DNA from: an uncultured Alphaproteobacteria bacterium
Lineage (GTDB): Bacteria; Pseudomonadota; Alphaproteobacteria; Caulobacterales; Hyphomonadaceae
DNA length: 7,272 nt
Assembly (NCBI GenBank): GCA_903831485.1
Contig: CAIKXW010000421.1
Coordinates: forward strand, 1 to 7,272
Direction of reading: 5' to 3'
Made by a program: the position numbers and the translations under genes
Notes under the pieces: generated by a model
Databases searched by the model: none
What the model was told of the DNA's origin: nothing
The model's input: the letters and a program-made list of their open reading frames with translations, nothing else
Shown here: positions 1 through 6,550 of the stretch, in pieces
Layout of the letters: the number at the start of each line of letters is the position of its first letter
How positions within the stretch are numbered: the stretch's first letter is position 1

Positions 1-5
1 CAGTC

Positions 6-31
6 TTGACGCTGTCAGGCCTTCGTAAGAT
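6..31 (+). promoter_or_regulatory. weak candidate promoter upstream of the haem-copper lipoprotein gene
   Basis: A TTGACG hexamer at 6-11 resembles a sigma-70 -35 box, and TAAGAT at 26-31 resembles a -10 box. The spacer is only 14 bases, shorter than the usual 16-18, so the pair may not work together. It lies 42-67 bases before the start codon, a sensible distance, and the window gives no other candidate. The real promoter may lie left of the window. Confidence 0.22.
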
Positions 32-57
32 GCAGTACGACGGCCAAAATAAGAGCT

Positions 58-68
58 GGAGGACCTCC
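58..68 (+). promoter_or_regulatory. Shine-Dalgarno site embedded in an inverted repeat
   Basis: The sequence GGAGGACCTCC contains a near-perfect ribosome binding site (GGAGG, 58-62) ten bases before the ATG at 73. It fixes the start of the first gene. The same bases form an inverted repeat with the following CCTCC. In RNA, GGAG (58-61) could pair with CTCC (65-68) around a three-base loop and partly hide the ribosome site. Whether that small hairpin forms is not known. Confidence 0.6.
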
Positions 69-72
69 CCGC

Positions 73-2103
73 ATGAAGCGCCACGTTACCCTGACCGCAA
101 TCGGTCTCGTTCTTGCCCTAGGGGCAGCAAGCTGCGCCCAGCCCGGCGACATGGCTGCCACGAATGATGTGGCGATCGCCGTGCAAGATGCGGCCCCGAT
201 GGCCGAGGTCGCCGCACGTATCGACAATTTCCGTCTGGTCTCGGCTGATGGCTATGCCCGCGAGCTCTATCGCCTCAAGGACGCCCCTGCCGTGGTGCTC
301 GTCATGCATGCCGCGGGCTCGCCCGACACGGCCGCCGTCGCGCCGAAGCTCGCAGCGCTGAAGGCCGAGTGGGCGCCGAAGGGCGTCGAGTTCATGATGT
401 TGAACTCCAACCCCTCGGAGAAGCGCTCCGCCATTCTCGCCGACGCTGAGAAGAACGGCATCACGGTTCCGGTCCTCCAGGACGACCTGCAACTCGTTGG
501 CGGCCAGATCGGCGCCTCCCGCGTGGCGCAGGCTTTCGTGATCGACCCGAAGACGTGGAAGATCGCCTACTCCGGTCCGCTTACCGCTGACCCGATCAAG
601 GCGCTTGTCGAAGGCAAGTCTGTCTCCCTCAAGCACGACGCGCTGAAGACGCAGGCCATTTCCTTCCCGGCCCGCTCGTCGGAAGCCAAGGCCCAGTTCG
701 CGAAGATCTCATACGCGAACGAGATCGCTCCGATGATCGAAGAGAAGTGCGTCGCCTGCCACCAGGAAGGCGGCATCGCGCCGTTCGGCTTCGAAAGCTA
801 CGAGAAGGTGAAGCAGTTCTCCGGCATGATCCGCGAGGCCGTGCGCACCGACCGCATGCCGCCGTGGGATCCGGATCCGCACGTGGGCAAGTTCAAGGAC
901 GACAAGTCGCTTTCGGGCCAGCAGATCACCACGCTGATCAACTGGATCGAAGCCGGCGCACCGCGTGGTGAAGGCGAAGATCGTCTCGCCAAGGTCAAGC
1001 ACGTCGCTCCGGAATGGCCGCTCGGCAAGCCCGACCTGATCGTCGACATCCCGAAATACACGATCCCGGCCACCGGCTATGTCGACTACCAGTACCCGAC
1101 GACGCCGAACCCGCTGAAAGAAGGCAAGTGGCTCAAGGCCGCCACGGCCAAGGTCTCGCAGCGCCAGGGCGTGCACCACATCCTCTCGGGCGTGATCCCG
1201 GAAGGCGCGACGTCCAGGGGCATGCAGGCCTGGGGCGGCGCGGTTGGCGGCTACACGGTCGGCATGGAATCCACCGTTGCTCCCAACGGCATCGGATCGT
1301 GGGTCCCGGCCGGCGGCCAGTTCGGCTACCAGATGCACTACACGCCGTTCGGCAAGGAAGCCGTCTCGGCCGAGCAGATCGGTCTCTACTTCTACAAGGA
1401 CGGCGAAATGCCGGACCTGATCATGCGCGAAACGCCGCTCGTCGATCAGTTCATCGAAATCCCGGCGAATGAAGGCGCGCACAAGGAAATCGCCTATTTC
1501 GATTTCCCTAAGGACGCGATCATTCACACGGCCGTGGTGCACGCACACTATCGTGGCACCTACTCGAAGCTCGAGCTGATGACGCCGGACGGCAAGCGCG
1601 AGACGATCCTCAACGTGCCGTTCTACGACTTCAACTGGCAGCGCATGTACGAGTTCGAAACGCCGATCAACGTTCCGGCCGGCTCGAAGGTCATCGCGAC
1701 CTACGTATACGACAACTCGAAGCGCAACCCGGCGAACCCGAACCCGAACGAGAAGATCGTCTGGGGCGACCAGTCGTTCGAGGAAATGTTCTACACCTCG
1801 CTGCGCTATCTCTGGAAAGACGAAACGGCGAAGGATCAGAAGGACTACGACAAGCTTCTGAACCGCACGCGCCTGCTGGGCATGCTCGACGACAACATCG
1901 ACGGCAAGGTCCAGATGGCCGAGCTGCGCGGCCAGTTCAAAGAGCGGATCGGCAATCCGCTGGCCTTCGGCGTCGTCGACAAGAACAAGGACGGCGGCAT
2001 CGACATGACGGAGTTCGAAGCCGTGATGGGTCAGATGCGCCGTCCCGGCCAGGCTGCCCCGTCGGCTTCGGCTGCGCCCATGCCGGGCAATGGCGGGCAG
2101 TAA
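73..2103 (+). CDS. multidomain lipoprotein: thioredoxin-like, cytochrome c, copper type II monooxygenase-like, EF-hand pair
   Basis: Predicted exported lipoprotein of 676 residues. The N-terminus has a basic start, a hydrophobic stretch and a lipobox-like AASC ending at Cys21; Ala at -3 makes it a weaker lipobox. Residues about 45-190 look like a redoxin/thioredoxin fold, but the place where the active Cys is expected reads HAAGSPDT and has none. A haem c motif CVACH lies at 226-230, with Met262 in RMPPW a likely axial ligand. Residues about 320-590 match the two lobes of PHM/DBH-type copper monooxygenases: His368-His369 and His422 (MHY) for the first copper, His490 and His492 (HAH) and Met572 (EEM) for the second. 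Two canonical EF-hand loops follow at 606-617 and 636-647, then a Pro/Ala/Gly-rich tail. Family members with such sites hydroxylate C-H bonds using copper and O2; the substrate here is unknown. The start is set by GGAGG ten bases upstream. An intrinsic terminator follows closely, so it is probably transcribed alone, or as the last gene of a unit starting outside the window. Confidence 0.9.
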   Translation: MKRHVTLTAIGLVLALGAASCAQPGDMAATNDVAIAVQDAAPMAEVAARIDNFRLVSADGYARELYRLKDAPAVVLVMHAAGSPDTAAVAPKLAALKAEWAPKGVEFMMLNSNPSEKRSAILADAEKNGITVPVLQDDLQLVGGQIGASRVAQAFVIDPKTWKIAYSGPLTADPIKALVEGKSVSLKHDALKTQAISFPARSSEAKAQFAKISYANEIAPMIEEKCVACHQEGGIAPFGFESYEKVKQFSGMIREAVRTDRMPPWDPDPHVGKFKDDKSLSGQQITTLINWIEAGAPRGEGEDRLAKVKHVAPEWPLGKPDLIVDIPKYTIPATGYVDYQYPTTPNPLKEGKWLKAATAKVSQRQGVHHILSGVIPEGATSRGMQAWGGAVGGYTVGMESTVAPNGIGSWVPAGGQFGYQMHYTPFGKEAVSAEQIGLYFYKDGEMPDLIMRETPLVDQFIEIPANEGAHKEIAYFDFPKDAIIHTAVVHAHYRGTYSKLELMTPDGKRETILNVPFYDFNWQRMYEFETPINVPAGSKVIATYVYDNSKRNPANPNPNEKIVWGDQSFEEMFYTSLRYLWKDETAKDQKDYDKLLNRTRLLGMLDDNIDGKVQMAELRGQFKERIGNPLAFGVVDKNKDGGIDMTEFEAVMGQMRRPGQAAPSASAAPMPGNGGQ

Positions 2104-2128
2104 CGCTCGTTAGCTCGCACTGATTGCA

Positions 2129-2165
2129 GCGCCCTGGATCGAAAGATCCGGGGCGTTTGCTTTTT
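2129..2165 (+). terminator. intrinsic terminator after the haem-copper lipoprotein gene
   Basis: A ten-base-pair stem GCCCTGGATC / GATCCGGGGC (one G-T wobble) is closed by a GAAA tetraloop at 2141-2144. It can be extended outward by the C2130-G2155 pair and a G-T pair. It is followed directly by TTTGCTTTTT. The stem starts about 26 bases after the stop codon. This is a textbook rho-independent terminator and separates the first gene from the propeller gene. Confidence 0.9.
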
Positions 2166-2263
2166 GGAGCGGCGCATGACGTCGCGTTGCGGCTCCTTCG
2201 CTGCCGCTGGAAAGATTGCCTCGCGCCGCTAAGGTCCCTGACAAACAATGTGAGGAAGAAACG
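2166..2263 (+). other. leader region before the propeller lipoprotein gene
   Basis: This gap lies between the terminator and the next start codon and must hold the promoter if the propeller gene is transcribed independently. GGAGC at 2166-2170 can pair with GCTCC at 2192-2196, with two or three further inner pairs after a mismatch, but no T-run follows, so it is not a terminator. I find no convincing -35/-10 pair. A ribosome site GAGGAAG lies near 2252-2258. No coding potential of note is seen. Confidence 0.4.
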
Positions 2264-3895
2264 ATGATCCGGACGCTTTGCACTGTCTCGCTGCTCGCGC
2301 TCGCCGCCTGTGGCGGGGGTGAACCTGCGGCGCCAGCCGCGCCCGCTGCATGGACGGTTTCCGAGTTCATCGGCCCATCGCCCTTCCACGGCCTGCACGG
2401 CCTCGCCGTCGAAGAGGATGGCACCATCCTCGCGGGCAGCGTGGTGGGGCAGGCGATCTACGCGGTGAACCCGGCAAGCGGCGAAGTGACGGAGCGGATG
2501 GGTCCGCCCGATGGCATGGCGGACGACATCGCGTTCGGCCCCGATGGCGAGATGGCTTGGACTGGCTATCTCACCGGCAAGGTCTTCATCCAGACGAAGG
2601 GCGGCGCGCCGAAGATGATCTCGTCGGGGCTTCCGGGTTCAAACTCGCTGGCCTTCACGAAGGGCGGCAAGCTCTACTTCACGCAGGTCTTCCTCGGCGA
2701 TGCACTCTACGAAGCGGACGTCACCGGCGCGCAGCCTGCACGCCTGATCCGGAAGGATCTCGGCGGCTTCAACGGTTTCGAGGTCGGGCCGGATGGCATG
2801 CTCTATGGTCCGCTGTGGTTCAAGAACGCCATCGTGAAGATCGATCCCGCCACCGGCAAGGATACGGTCGTCGCAGCAGGCTTCCAGATTCCCGCCGCCG
2901 CCAATTTCGGGCCTGATGGAAACCTCTACGCCATCGACACCAAGACGGGCGAGGTGAAGCGCATCGACATGCAGACGAAGGCCGTCACGGTCATCGCCAC
3001 GCTGGCGCCTGCGCTCGACAACCTCGCCATCGCAAAGGACGGAACGATCTACGTCTCGAACATGGCGGACGCCACGATCTACGCCGTGAACCCGGCCGAC
3101 GGCGCCGTGCGCACGATCGTCAGCGGCCCGCTGGCGACGCCCACCGATCTCGTCATCACTGATGGACCTGAAGGCGAAAAGCTGCACGTCGCAGACGTCT
3201 TCGCCTACCGCGTCATCGATACGACGACGAAGCAGATCACCGATCCGCTCCGCATGTATCGCAACGAGACCGAGAACCAGCTCGGCATCGGCGCGGGCAA
3301 GTCGAAAGTGCTGATCACGTCGTGGGCCGCTGGCATGGTGCAGGAGGTGGATCGCGCAACCGGCGCTGCAAAAATCCATCATGGATTCACCGCGCCCAGC
3401 GACGCCATCGAGCTCGCCGACGGCCGCCTGATCGCACTGGAGGCCGCGACGGGGAACATCCGCCTCGTAACGGACGGCGACACGCCCGGAGAGCCAATCG
3501 TCACCGGACTTAACTTCCCGGTCGCTATGACCGAGGCCGCAGCAGGGAAACTTTACGTGACCGAGACCAGCGGCGCGCTCGCCAGCGTCGATCTTGCCAC
3601 AGGAACGATCACGCGCGTCCTCGAAGGCCTGGCGGGTCCCGAAGGCCTTGATGTCGGAGCAGACGGCCGGGTCTATCTCGCCGAAGCTGGCGCTGGCCGC
3701 GTCATCGCGTTCGATCCGAAGGACGGCTCAAAATCCGTCATCGCGGAGGGCATCAAGATGGGCCTCCCCGCCGCCGAGGGAACATTGCCCGCCTACACGA
3801 CCTCGGGTGTCGCGGTCTCAAAGAAGGATGGCTCGGTCTATGTCGCCTCCGACATCACCAACGCCATCTATCGGATCACGCCGCCCGCAAAATAG
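2264..3895 (+). CDS. beta-propeller lipoprotein, SMP-30/NHL-like, about twelve blade repeats
   Basis: Predicted lipoprotein of 543 residues. The ATG at 2264 is chosen because GAGGAAG precedes it at the right distance and the next residues form a clean lipoprotein signal ending in LAAC (Cys16). An in-frame TTG at 2216 would add 16 polar residues ahead of the signal and is unlikely. After a Pro/Ala linker the protein is built of repeats of about 40-44 residues, each with a motif like DG-x-[IL]-Y followed by a strand ending in NP/DP-x-[ST]-G. I count about twelve, from DGTILAG (residue 52) through DGTIYVSN (259) to DGSVYVAS (522). That fits two six-bladed propellers in tandem. The family includes gluconolactonase/SMP-30, Vgb and NHL proteins, which are lactonases, lyases or binding scaffolds; I cannot place metal-binding catalytic residues with confidence, so enzyme activity is open. 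The only cysteines seen are Cys6 and lipobox Cys16. The protein should sit on the periplasmic face of a membrane. Confidence 0.82.
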   Translation: MIRTLCTVSLLALAACGGGEPAAPAAPAAWTVSEFIGPSPFHGLHGLAVEEDGTILAGSVVGQAIYAVNPASGEVTERMGPPDGMADDIAFGPDGEMAWTGYLTGKVFIQTKGGAPKMISSGLPGSNSLAFTKGGKLYFTQVFLGDALYEADVTGAQPARLIRKDLGGFNGFEVGPDGMLYGPLWFKNAIVKIDPATGKDTVVAAGFQIPAAANFGPDGNLYAIDTKTGEVKRIDMQTKAVTVIATLAPALDNLAIAKDGTIYVSNMADATIYAVNPADGAVRTIVSGPLATPTDLVITDGPEGEKLHVADVFAYRVIDTTTKQITDPLRMYRNETENQLGIGAGKSKVLITSWAAGMVQEVDRATGAAKIHHGFTAPSDAIELADGRLIALEAATGNIRLVTDGDTPGEPIVTGLNFPVAMTEAAAGKLYVTETSGALASVDLATGTITRVLEGLAGPEGLDVGADGRVYLAEAGAGRVIAFDPKDGSKSVIAEGIKMGLPAAEGTLPAYTTSGVAVSKKDGSVYVASDITNAIYRITPPAK

Positions 3896-3908
3896 CCGCC
3901 TGCGAAAA

Positions 3909-3935
3909 TGTCGGATTGGCCCGGTTGCCCTCGTC
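3909..3935 (+). promoter_or_regulatory. candidate ECF42-type sigma factor promoter for the YCII/DGPF gene
   Basis: TGTCGG at 3909-3914 and CGTC at 3932-3935 are separated by 17 bases. From memory, ECF42 sigma factors, whose genes typically neighbour DGPF-domain genes, use TGTCGA in the -35 region and CG[A/T]C in the -10 region. The match is five of six plus four of four at a plausible spacing. Transcription would begin near 3942, only a few bases before the ribosome site at 3949-3955. No sigma factor gene is visible in the window, so the regulator assignment is inference. Confidence 0.35.
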
Positions 3936-3960
3936 CTCGGGGTGACACAAGGAGAACGCC

Positions 3961-4398
3961 ATGCGTTTCGTGATGCTGATGTACCCGGGCCCCCAGGCCG
4001 AGACCGAACAATCGCCGGTGCCTGATGGGCCCGAGGGCCAGAAGCTTCTCAACGACATGATGGCGTTCAACCAGCGCCTGGTCGACGCCGGCATGATGCT
4101 CGGCGGGGAGGGGCTGAAGCCGACGCGCCACGGCGCGCGCGTGAAGTTTGCCGGCGGCGGCAAGACCGCGGTGATCGATGGTCCCTTCACCGAGACCAAG
4201 GAAGTGCTCGGCGGCTACTGGATCATCGAGGCGAAGGACCTTGCCGACGCCATCGCCTGGGCTCGTCAGGCGCCGTGCCCGGCAGGCGAGATGATCGAGA
4301 TCCGGCCCGTCTGGGCGCCGGAGGATTTCGGCCCGGAAGCCGCCGCCATCGAGCGGACCCAGATGGATCAGATGGAAGCGCAGAAGAAGGGCGGCTAG
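3961..4398 (+). CDS. YCII-related / DGPF domain protein
   Basis: A 145-residue soluble protein without a signal peptide. It starts MRFVMLMYPG, the usual first strand of YCII-family alpha/beta ferredoxin-like proteins, and carries the diagnostic DGPFTETKE motif at residues 73-81 followed by GGYWIIEAKDLADAIAWA, the second half of the fold. A conserved-looking EIRPVW segment and a charged tail end the protein; the length is typical. AAGGAGA at 3949-3955 sets the start. Biochemical roles of this family are mostly unknown; many members are encoded next to, and controlled by, ECF sigma factors. It begins 65 bases after the propeller gene with no terminator between, so read-through is possible, but the upstream motif suggests its own promoter. 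Its TAG stop overlaps the stop of the converging hydrolase gene. Confidence 0.9.
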   Translation: MRFVMLMYPGPQAETEQSPVPDGPEGQKLLNDMMAFNQRLVDAGMMLGGEGLKPTRHGARVKFAGGGKTAVIDGPFTETKEVLGGYWIIEAKDLADAIAWARQAPCPAGEMIEIRPVWAPEDFGPEAAAIERTQMDQMEAQKKGG

Positions 4399-6467
4399 AG
4401 CAGGTCGCGGGGGATGCGGGCTCTGTGCGTGCGCGTGAAGACATCCTCCCCGCGTTCCGTGGCGCGCAGTGTTTCCACCAGCTCGAACGCGTCCGCATCA
4501 GCACGCAGCTCGTACGACGCCTCGACGGCGCAATGCCAGTCGTCGCGTGTCCATGACGAGCGCGACGTCTGCCGCCACACGCAGGAAAGCGGCTGGCCCA
4601 CTAACATCTCGCATGTCTGCTCGCCGGAGGACGACAGCACGGTGCCCACGCCCGCGACAGGATAGGGCGCTGGCGGCGTCGCATGGTGGAGCACGATGCG
4701 CCCATTCTCATCCGGTGCGGCAGGCGTGTAGCGCGGCGCCTCGCTCGGGCCGGACGTCTGTGCGACGCCGAAGGGCGCATGTGCTGCTTTGGGCGTTCGC
4801 ACGGGCAGGGTCAGTGTCGAAACACCTGTCGGCAGTGTCAGCGTGGGCGTCTTCGGCGACGGCCACAGCATTGGCCAGAATCCTTCGGATATCGCAAGGC
4901 GCAGCCGCGATCCCGCTGCGAACCGGTGCGCAACGGCGCGAAGGTCGAGCGTCAATTCATAGCGTTTGCCCGGCTCAAGCGCCTCCGGCGCCGCCATCGA
5001 ATTGCGGCGCGTGAGATTGAGGGCGCCCCACGTCACCAGCCAGCTTGTCCCGTCGGGCTTCACTTCGCAGAGGCGCACGAACACTTTCGCGACCGGCTGA
5101 TCGGCCGTCACATGCAGCGCGAGGCGCGGCGCTCCCGCGAACTCGATGTCCTCGTCGAGCGGCGCGGTGTCGAACGCCGCGCACTTCGCATCGTCATGGC
5201 TCTGTTCGATCGGCAACCGGTCAAGCCATTCCGGCTTGGTCGTGCCGACAATGCCCCGATCGCGATGCACCATGTCTGCGCCGCGCTCGGCGCGGGCGCC
5301 CAGCCCCGTTGCGTTCAGATGGAAGCGCTGCGCACGCGTCCGCGCCGGCCAAGCGTTTTCCGCAATCCACCGTCCCGGTATCGGTCCGCCTTGCGACGCG
5401 GTCGCTTCGGGCATGAACATCCGCAGGCGTGGCTCGTCCATGATCCCCGTTGCTTCGCCCATCAGCCAGTGACGCCACCAGCGCACCTCTTCCTGCGCCC
5501 AGTCGAGCCCCTGCGGGGCGATGTTGGGATAGGTGTGTCCCCACGGCCCGATCATGCACTTCGCCGTCGCGCGGTGGCTCTCGAACGTGCGCAGGCTGGG
5601 TTCCGAATAGGTGTCACTCCAGCCGCTGACGAAGTAGGCGGGCACGTCGATCGCGCCCGGCGTTGCGAACACCGAACCGCGTCGCCAGTAATCGTCTTCG
5701 CGCTGATGCTGCAGCCATGTTGCGAGGATGGGCTGCGTAGTCTCGAGCCGTTCCCGCCACTGGTCGCGCCAGGCTGGCCCCGAAACAGCGGGATCGGGTG
5801 GCCCCGCCATCACCTTCTTGAACAACACGCCCCACTGGAAATTGGTCATGCCGAGCGCGCCGCCGATATAGTGTGCGTCGTCGGTGTAGCGGCGGTCGCA
5901 CGATCCCATCGGCATGATCGCCTTCAGGGCAGGCGGACGCCGCGCCGCCACCTGCATCGTGTTGATTCCGCCCCACGACAGGCCGCGCATGCCAACCGCG
6001 CCGCTACACCAGTCCTGCGCCGCGATCCATGCGATTGCCTGCTCGCAATCGTTCAGCTCCGCCTCGGAGTATTCATCTGTCAGCACGCCCTGCGAGTCGC
6101 CCGAGCCGCGCACGTCCAGCCGCACGAAGGCGATGCCTGCGGCCGCAAGCGTCGGGCCCCACAGGTCGTCCAACGGCCGGTAGAGGTCGCGCTTGCGATA
6201 CGGCACGCACTCCAGCACCGCTGGCGCTTGGGCGGCAACGTCCGGCAGCCACAGCCGCGCCGAAAGGCTAATGCCATCGCGCATCGGGACTGGGACATGC
6301 TCGATCGCCCGGAAGGCGGCAGGCGCGGGCGGCGTCCACGGCGTTGCAACGCATCCCGCCGCCAGCGCCGCGCCGCCGAGCAAAACCGTGCGCCGATCAA
6401 AATCGCTGGAAATCGCCGCCTCCGCGTGCCGAAGGACGATCTTGCGGCAACCTCCACCGGAATCCAT
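4395..6467 (-). CDS. CocE/NonD family alpha/beta hydrolase (S15 type), probable Tat-exported lipoprotein
   Basis: A 690-residue serine hydrolase of the X-Pro dipeptidyl-peptidase/cocaine esterase family, which splits esters, amides or acylated antibiotics. Residues 24-39 read DRRTVLLGGAALAAGC: twin arginines, a hydrophobic stretch and a candidate lipidated Cys39, so Tat export is likely. The alpha/beta domain shows PYRKRD (Tyr90, probable oxyanion residue), LDVRGSGDSQG (117-127), nucleophile Ser164 in GLSWGG, acid Asp285 in GWSD and base His311 in GPWGHT. A C-terminal jelly-roll domain follows, with RAVAHRFAAGSRLRLAIS typical of the family. About 100 further residues at the end make it longer than the 574-residue bacterial cocaine esterase. 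The start is uncertain: ATG at 6467 and TTG at 6470 are adjacent and neither has a good ribosome site; a stop codon at 6474-6476 rules out a longer form. It converges on the YCII gene and diverges from the acetyltransferase gene. The natural substrate is not predictable. Confidence 0.9.
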   Translation of the reverse strand: MDSGGGCRKIVLRHAEAAISSDFDRRTVLLGGAALAAGCVATPWTPPAPAAFRAIEHVPVPMRDGISLSARLWLPDVAAQAPAVLECVPYRKRDLYRPLDDLWGPTLAAAGIAFVRLDVRGSGDSQGVLTDEYSEAELNDCEQAIAWIAAQDWCSGAVGMRGLSWGGINTMQVAARRPPALKAIMPMGSCDRRYTDDAHYIGGALGMTNFQWGVLFKKVMAGPPDPAVSGPAWRDQWRERLETTQPILATWLQHQREDDYWRRGSVFATPGAIDVPAYFVSGWSDTYSEPSLRTFESHRATAKCMIGPWGHTYPNIAPQGLDWAQEEVRWWRHWLMGEATGIMDEPRLRMFMPEATASQGGPIPGRWIAENAWPARTRAQRFHLNATGLGARAERGADMVHRDRGIVGTTKPEWLDRLPIEQSHDDAKCAAFDTAPLDEDIEFAGAPRLALHVTADQPVAKVFVRLCEVKPDGTSWLVTWGALNLTRRNSMAAPEALEPGKRYELTLDLRAVAHRFAAGSRLRLAISEGFWPMLWPSPKTPTLTLPTGVSTLTLPVRTPKAAHAPFGVAQTSGPSEAPRYTPAAPDENGRIVLHHATPPAPYPVAGVGTVLSSSGEQTCEMLVGQPLSCVWRQTSRSSWTRDDWHCAVEASYELRADADAFELVETLRATERGEDVFTRTHRARIPRDLL

Positions 6468-6550
6468 CAAAATTCATCGATCCCGGTTCATCAAAAAATG
6501 CAGCCTTTCGGGGATAACAAGTCGTTCTCGGACGAACAGGTTGGCCGCGC
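6468..6550. promoter_or_regulatory. divergent intergenic region between hydrolase and acetyltransferase genes
   Basis: These 83 bases must carry the promoter(s) and control sites for both outward-facing genes. It is more AT-rich on its left half (6468-6500) than the surrounding genes. TTCATC occurs at 6473-6478 and 6487-6492, with a related TCCATC at 6463-6468. GTTC at 6524-6527 and GAAC at 6534-6537 form a short inverted repeat. GATAAC at 6513-6518 is a possible -10 box for the plus-strand gene, and TTGTTA on the minus strand (6515-6520) a possible -35 box. None is strong enough to assign a regulator. Confidence 0.35.

Noticed and set aside
709..1548. A 279-codon minus-strand frame inside the haem-copper lipoprotein gene
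   Set aside because: Composition is Arg/Asp/Val-rich and low in recognisable motifs; it is antisense to clearly functional haem and copper motifs.
2216..2244. TTGCCT-17-TGACAA as a promoter for the propeller gene
   Set aside because: The -10 part is a poor match and there is no supporting feature.
2216..2263. TTG at 2216 as start of the propeller gene
   Set aside because: It would place 16 polar residues before a clean lipoprotein signal, and the ATG at 2264 has a better ribosome site.
2940..3130. Internal DNA repeats in the propeller gene as a mobile or tandem repeat
   Set aside because: The repetition is at protein level (blade motifs) with diverged DNA, as expected for an old propeller fold.
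2639..3382. A 247-codon minus-strand frame inside the propeller gene
   Set aside because: It mirrors the propeller repeats in antisense, has no ribosome site or domain pattern, and is an effect of codon bias.
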